DNA from: Acidovorax sp. CCYZU-2555
GTDB taxonomy: Bacteria; Pseudomonadota; Gammaproteobacteria; Burkholderiales; Burkholderiaceae_C
Length of the DNA: 64,000 nucleotides
Assembly (NCBI RefSeq): GCF_018413525.1
Contig: NZ_JAHCDD010000004.1
Location: forward strand, 62,001-126,000
Reading direction: 5' to 3'
Positions 62,658 through 64,000 of the stretch are shown piece after piece. A model generated the notes under the pieces. It did not search any database. It was not told where the DNA came from and saw only the letters and a list, made by a program, of their open reading frames with translations. Each line of letters opens with the position of its first letter. The stretch's first letter is position 1. The translations under genes and the position numbers were made by a program.

Positions 62658-63904
62658 TGGCGCCACGCACGCCTGCCGCTGCGGCCGCAGCCGTCTTCGC
62701 AGCGTTGGCAATTTCTGCTTGCCAGCCGATCTCACCGGCTGCGCGCATCGAATGGCCGCTGCTGGCGGCCGGTAAAACCCCAGTCAGGAATCTGGACGAC
62801 AGCTGTGTCCAGGACCCCTCGCCAGCCACCGACTACTTTCCCCAGAAGCTCCAGTTCACCCGCTCCACGCAGCTTTCGGTGGCCTACGGTCCCAACTACA
62901 AGCGGCTGCACTTTCGCCCTGCGGTCAACCCGGCGCAGACGCAGGAATTCCTCTTCGTCCAATGTGGCACGCCAGTGCCCGAACACGACGCGCACACGGT
63001 CGTGGTGCAGGTTCCTGTGCGCAGTATCGTCACCGGCAACACGTCCATCCATGGCGCGCTCGACGAACTGGGCTTGGTCGATCGACTCGCGGGAACGCAA
63101 AGCCTGCGCTCGATCTCGGTGCCATCGATACAGGCAAGGGTTGCGCAAGGCCTGGTGCACGAGGTGGGGGGCGATGCCCACGGCTCCATCGAAGGCATCA
63201 TCGCCATCGCGCCGGAGGTGTTCCTGACCTTTTACTCGGCCTATCCCGAGGCGAACATGCATCCGCAGCTCCAGGCCCTTGGCGTGCGCGCCATACCGCA
63301 GGCCGACCACCACGAGCCGCACCCCCTGGGCCGTGCGGAATGGCTCAAATTGCTCGCGTTGATGACGAACAGAGAGAGCGCTGGCCAGGCGCTCTTCGAT
63401 CGCATCGAGGCGCGCTACGCGCACATCGCAGCCATTGCCTCGACGGCTCCCTATCGTCCTTTGGTCATGGGGGGCTTCGCAGCCGGGCGTGACAGTTTCG
63501 AGATCTTTGGCGGGGCCAACCAGCGTGCCAGGCTGATTGCCGACGCCGGCGGCCGCCCCATTGCACACGACAGACATGCTGGGAGTTTCGTGCTGGCCCC
63601 TTTCGAAGCCATCTACGCGCGCGGCGTCGACGCTCCTGTATGGCTGGGCGCAGCACCGGGATCTGCCTCTGTCGAAGACTTGATCTCGCGCAACGCGCTC
63701 AATGGCTGGTTTCGGGCAGCGCGCGAAGGTGCGGTGTTCGCGTGGGACCGCGGCTATGCCGGGGCGTGGCAGTTTCCATCGAATGAGGTGGGCATGACCC
63801 GGCCGCAGGTGTTTTTGCAGGAGGCCGTGCGCGCCCTACACCCTGAATTGACGCCCCTGCTTCCTCCCGTGGACTCCCACGGATTCATCCGACAACTCCC
63901 ATGA
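62654..63904 (+). CDS. Siderophore-binding lipoprotein of ABC importer
   Basis: 416 aa from ATG 62654, overlapping the ATPase stop. Lipobox AISAC (Cys23) predicts a lipoprotein. It carries a FepB/BtuF-like fold: LDELGLVDRLAGTQ, EGIIAIAPEVFLTFYSAYPE and LGVRAIPQADHHEPHPLGRA. The N-terminal 110 residues are longer than in typical binding proteins. It captures the siderophore before the permease step. Confidence 0.82.
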   Translation: MMAPRTPAAAAAAVFAALAISACQPISPAARIEWPLLAAGKTPVRNLDDSCVQDPSPATDYFPQKLQFTRSTQLSVAYGPNYKRLHFRPAVNPAQTQEFLFVQCGTPVPEHDAHTVVVQVPVRSIVTGNTSIHGALDELGLVDRLAGTQSLRSISVPSIQARVAQGLVHEVGGDAHGSIEGIIAIAPEVFLTFYSAYPEANMHPQLQALGVRAIPQADHHEPHPLGRAEWLKLLALMTNRESAGQALFDRIEARYAHIAAIASTAPYRPLVMGGFAAGRDSFEIFGGANQRARLIADAGGRPIAHDRHAGSFVLAPFEAIYARGVDAPVWLGAAPGSASVEDLISRNALNGWFRAAREGAVFAWDRGYAGAWQFPSNEVGMTRPQVFLQEAVRALHPELTPLLPPVDSHGFIRQLP

Positions 63905-64000
63905 GCACCATTCATCACCTCGGCCAGGCCGACGCAGCGCCCGCACCGGGCCCCTCCCGGGCTGCGCTGCGCTACATCGGCTTGGGCAGCTTGTTGTTGG
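63901..64000 (+). CDS. FecCD-family permease, cut by the window
   Basis: Start ATG 63901 overlaps the binding-protein stop (ATGA). 33 codons are visible, opening MSTIHHLGQADAAPAPGPSR and then entering the first membrane helix. Identity as the permease of the siderophore importer comes mainly from position. Confidence 0.55.
   Translation, partial: MSTIHHLGQADAAPAPGPSRAALRYIGLGSLLL

Noticed and set aside
1-64000. CRISPR arrays, tRNA and rRNA genes
   Set aside because: No regularly spaced repeat array and no tRNA T-arm/acceptor pattern was noticed by eye; a tRNAscan or CRISPR search would be needed to be sure.

Overview
The window looks like a Comamonadaceae-type betaproteobacterial replicon (Comamonas/Delftia/Acidovorax neighbourhood). 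The basis is high-GC codon use, a Burkholderiales-type DUF4148 protein, paired DJ-1/PfpI and GlxA-type genes, and family-level resemblance only; no species call is possible. Host-like genes lie at both ends and a conjugation module lies in the middle. No replication initiator is visible, so an integrated element and a segment of a large plasmid both remain possible.

Layout. 1-8.4 kb holds a DJ-1/PfpI gene with two small membrane proteins and a divergent GlxA-type AraC regulator. It continues with a Spy/CpxP-like lipoprotein plus two-component system (kinase frameshifted), a cytochrome b561/DUF4148 pair, and a second DJ-1/PfpI plus GlxA pair. 8.8-14.8 kb resembles the leading region of a conjugative element: truncated umuC, umuD and an SRAP (HMCES/YedK) gene share one LexA box, followed by a DUF932 gene, an orphan LuxR regulator, a ThiE-like protein and stbCBA. 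15.0-20.1 kb holds an R388-like oriT with trwA, trwB and trwC. 20.8-31.7 kb is a full VirB/Trw type IV secretion operon on the minus strand (virB2 to virB11 plus virB1 and a TrbM-like protein).

32.1-41.5 kb is a likely defence cargo block: a DUF1016/YhcG PDDEXK nuclease, a 2.2-kaa DUF4011-helicase-Vsr-DUF3320 protein resembling the single-gene defence system Hhe, an unrecognised 368-aa protein, and a small Pro/Gly-rich ORF. 41.7-43.3 kb is insertion-sequence debris with one broken IS3-family copy. 43.4-51.6 kb is one giant gene for a type I-secreted RTX/ExeM-NucH nuclease of 2712 aa. 51.9-55.5 kb is a scar zone with gene fragments (a PEP carboxylase 3' end, an integrase C-terminus, a methyltransferase piece) around an apparently intact hipBA module with two visible operators. 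55.5-64 kb returns to host functions: DUF6152 and membrane-protein genes, a YafY regulator, a GST, a DUF1624 acyltransferase, and a Fur-box-preceded TonB receptor with ABC ATPase, binding lipoprotein and permease (cut by the window edge).

How it fits together. The predicted nick at 15007/15006 (minus strand) would send stbABC, then the LuxR/DUF932/SRAP/umuD block, into a recipient first and the tra/virB genes last. The plus-strand leading genes use the transferred strand as template, as in known leading regions. Strongest observations: the oriT, the SOS/SRAP leading region with a large hairpin, the defence block with its unknown 368-aa partner, and the paired hipBA operators.
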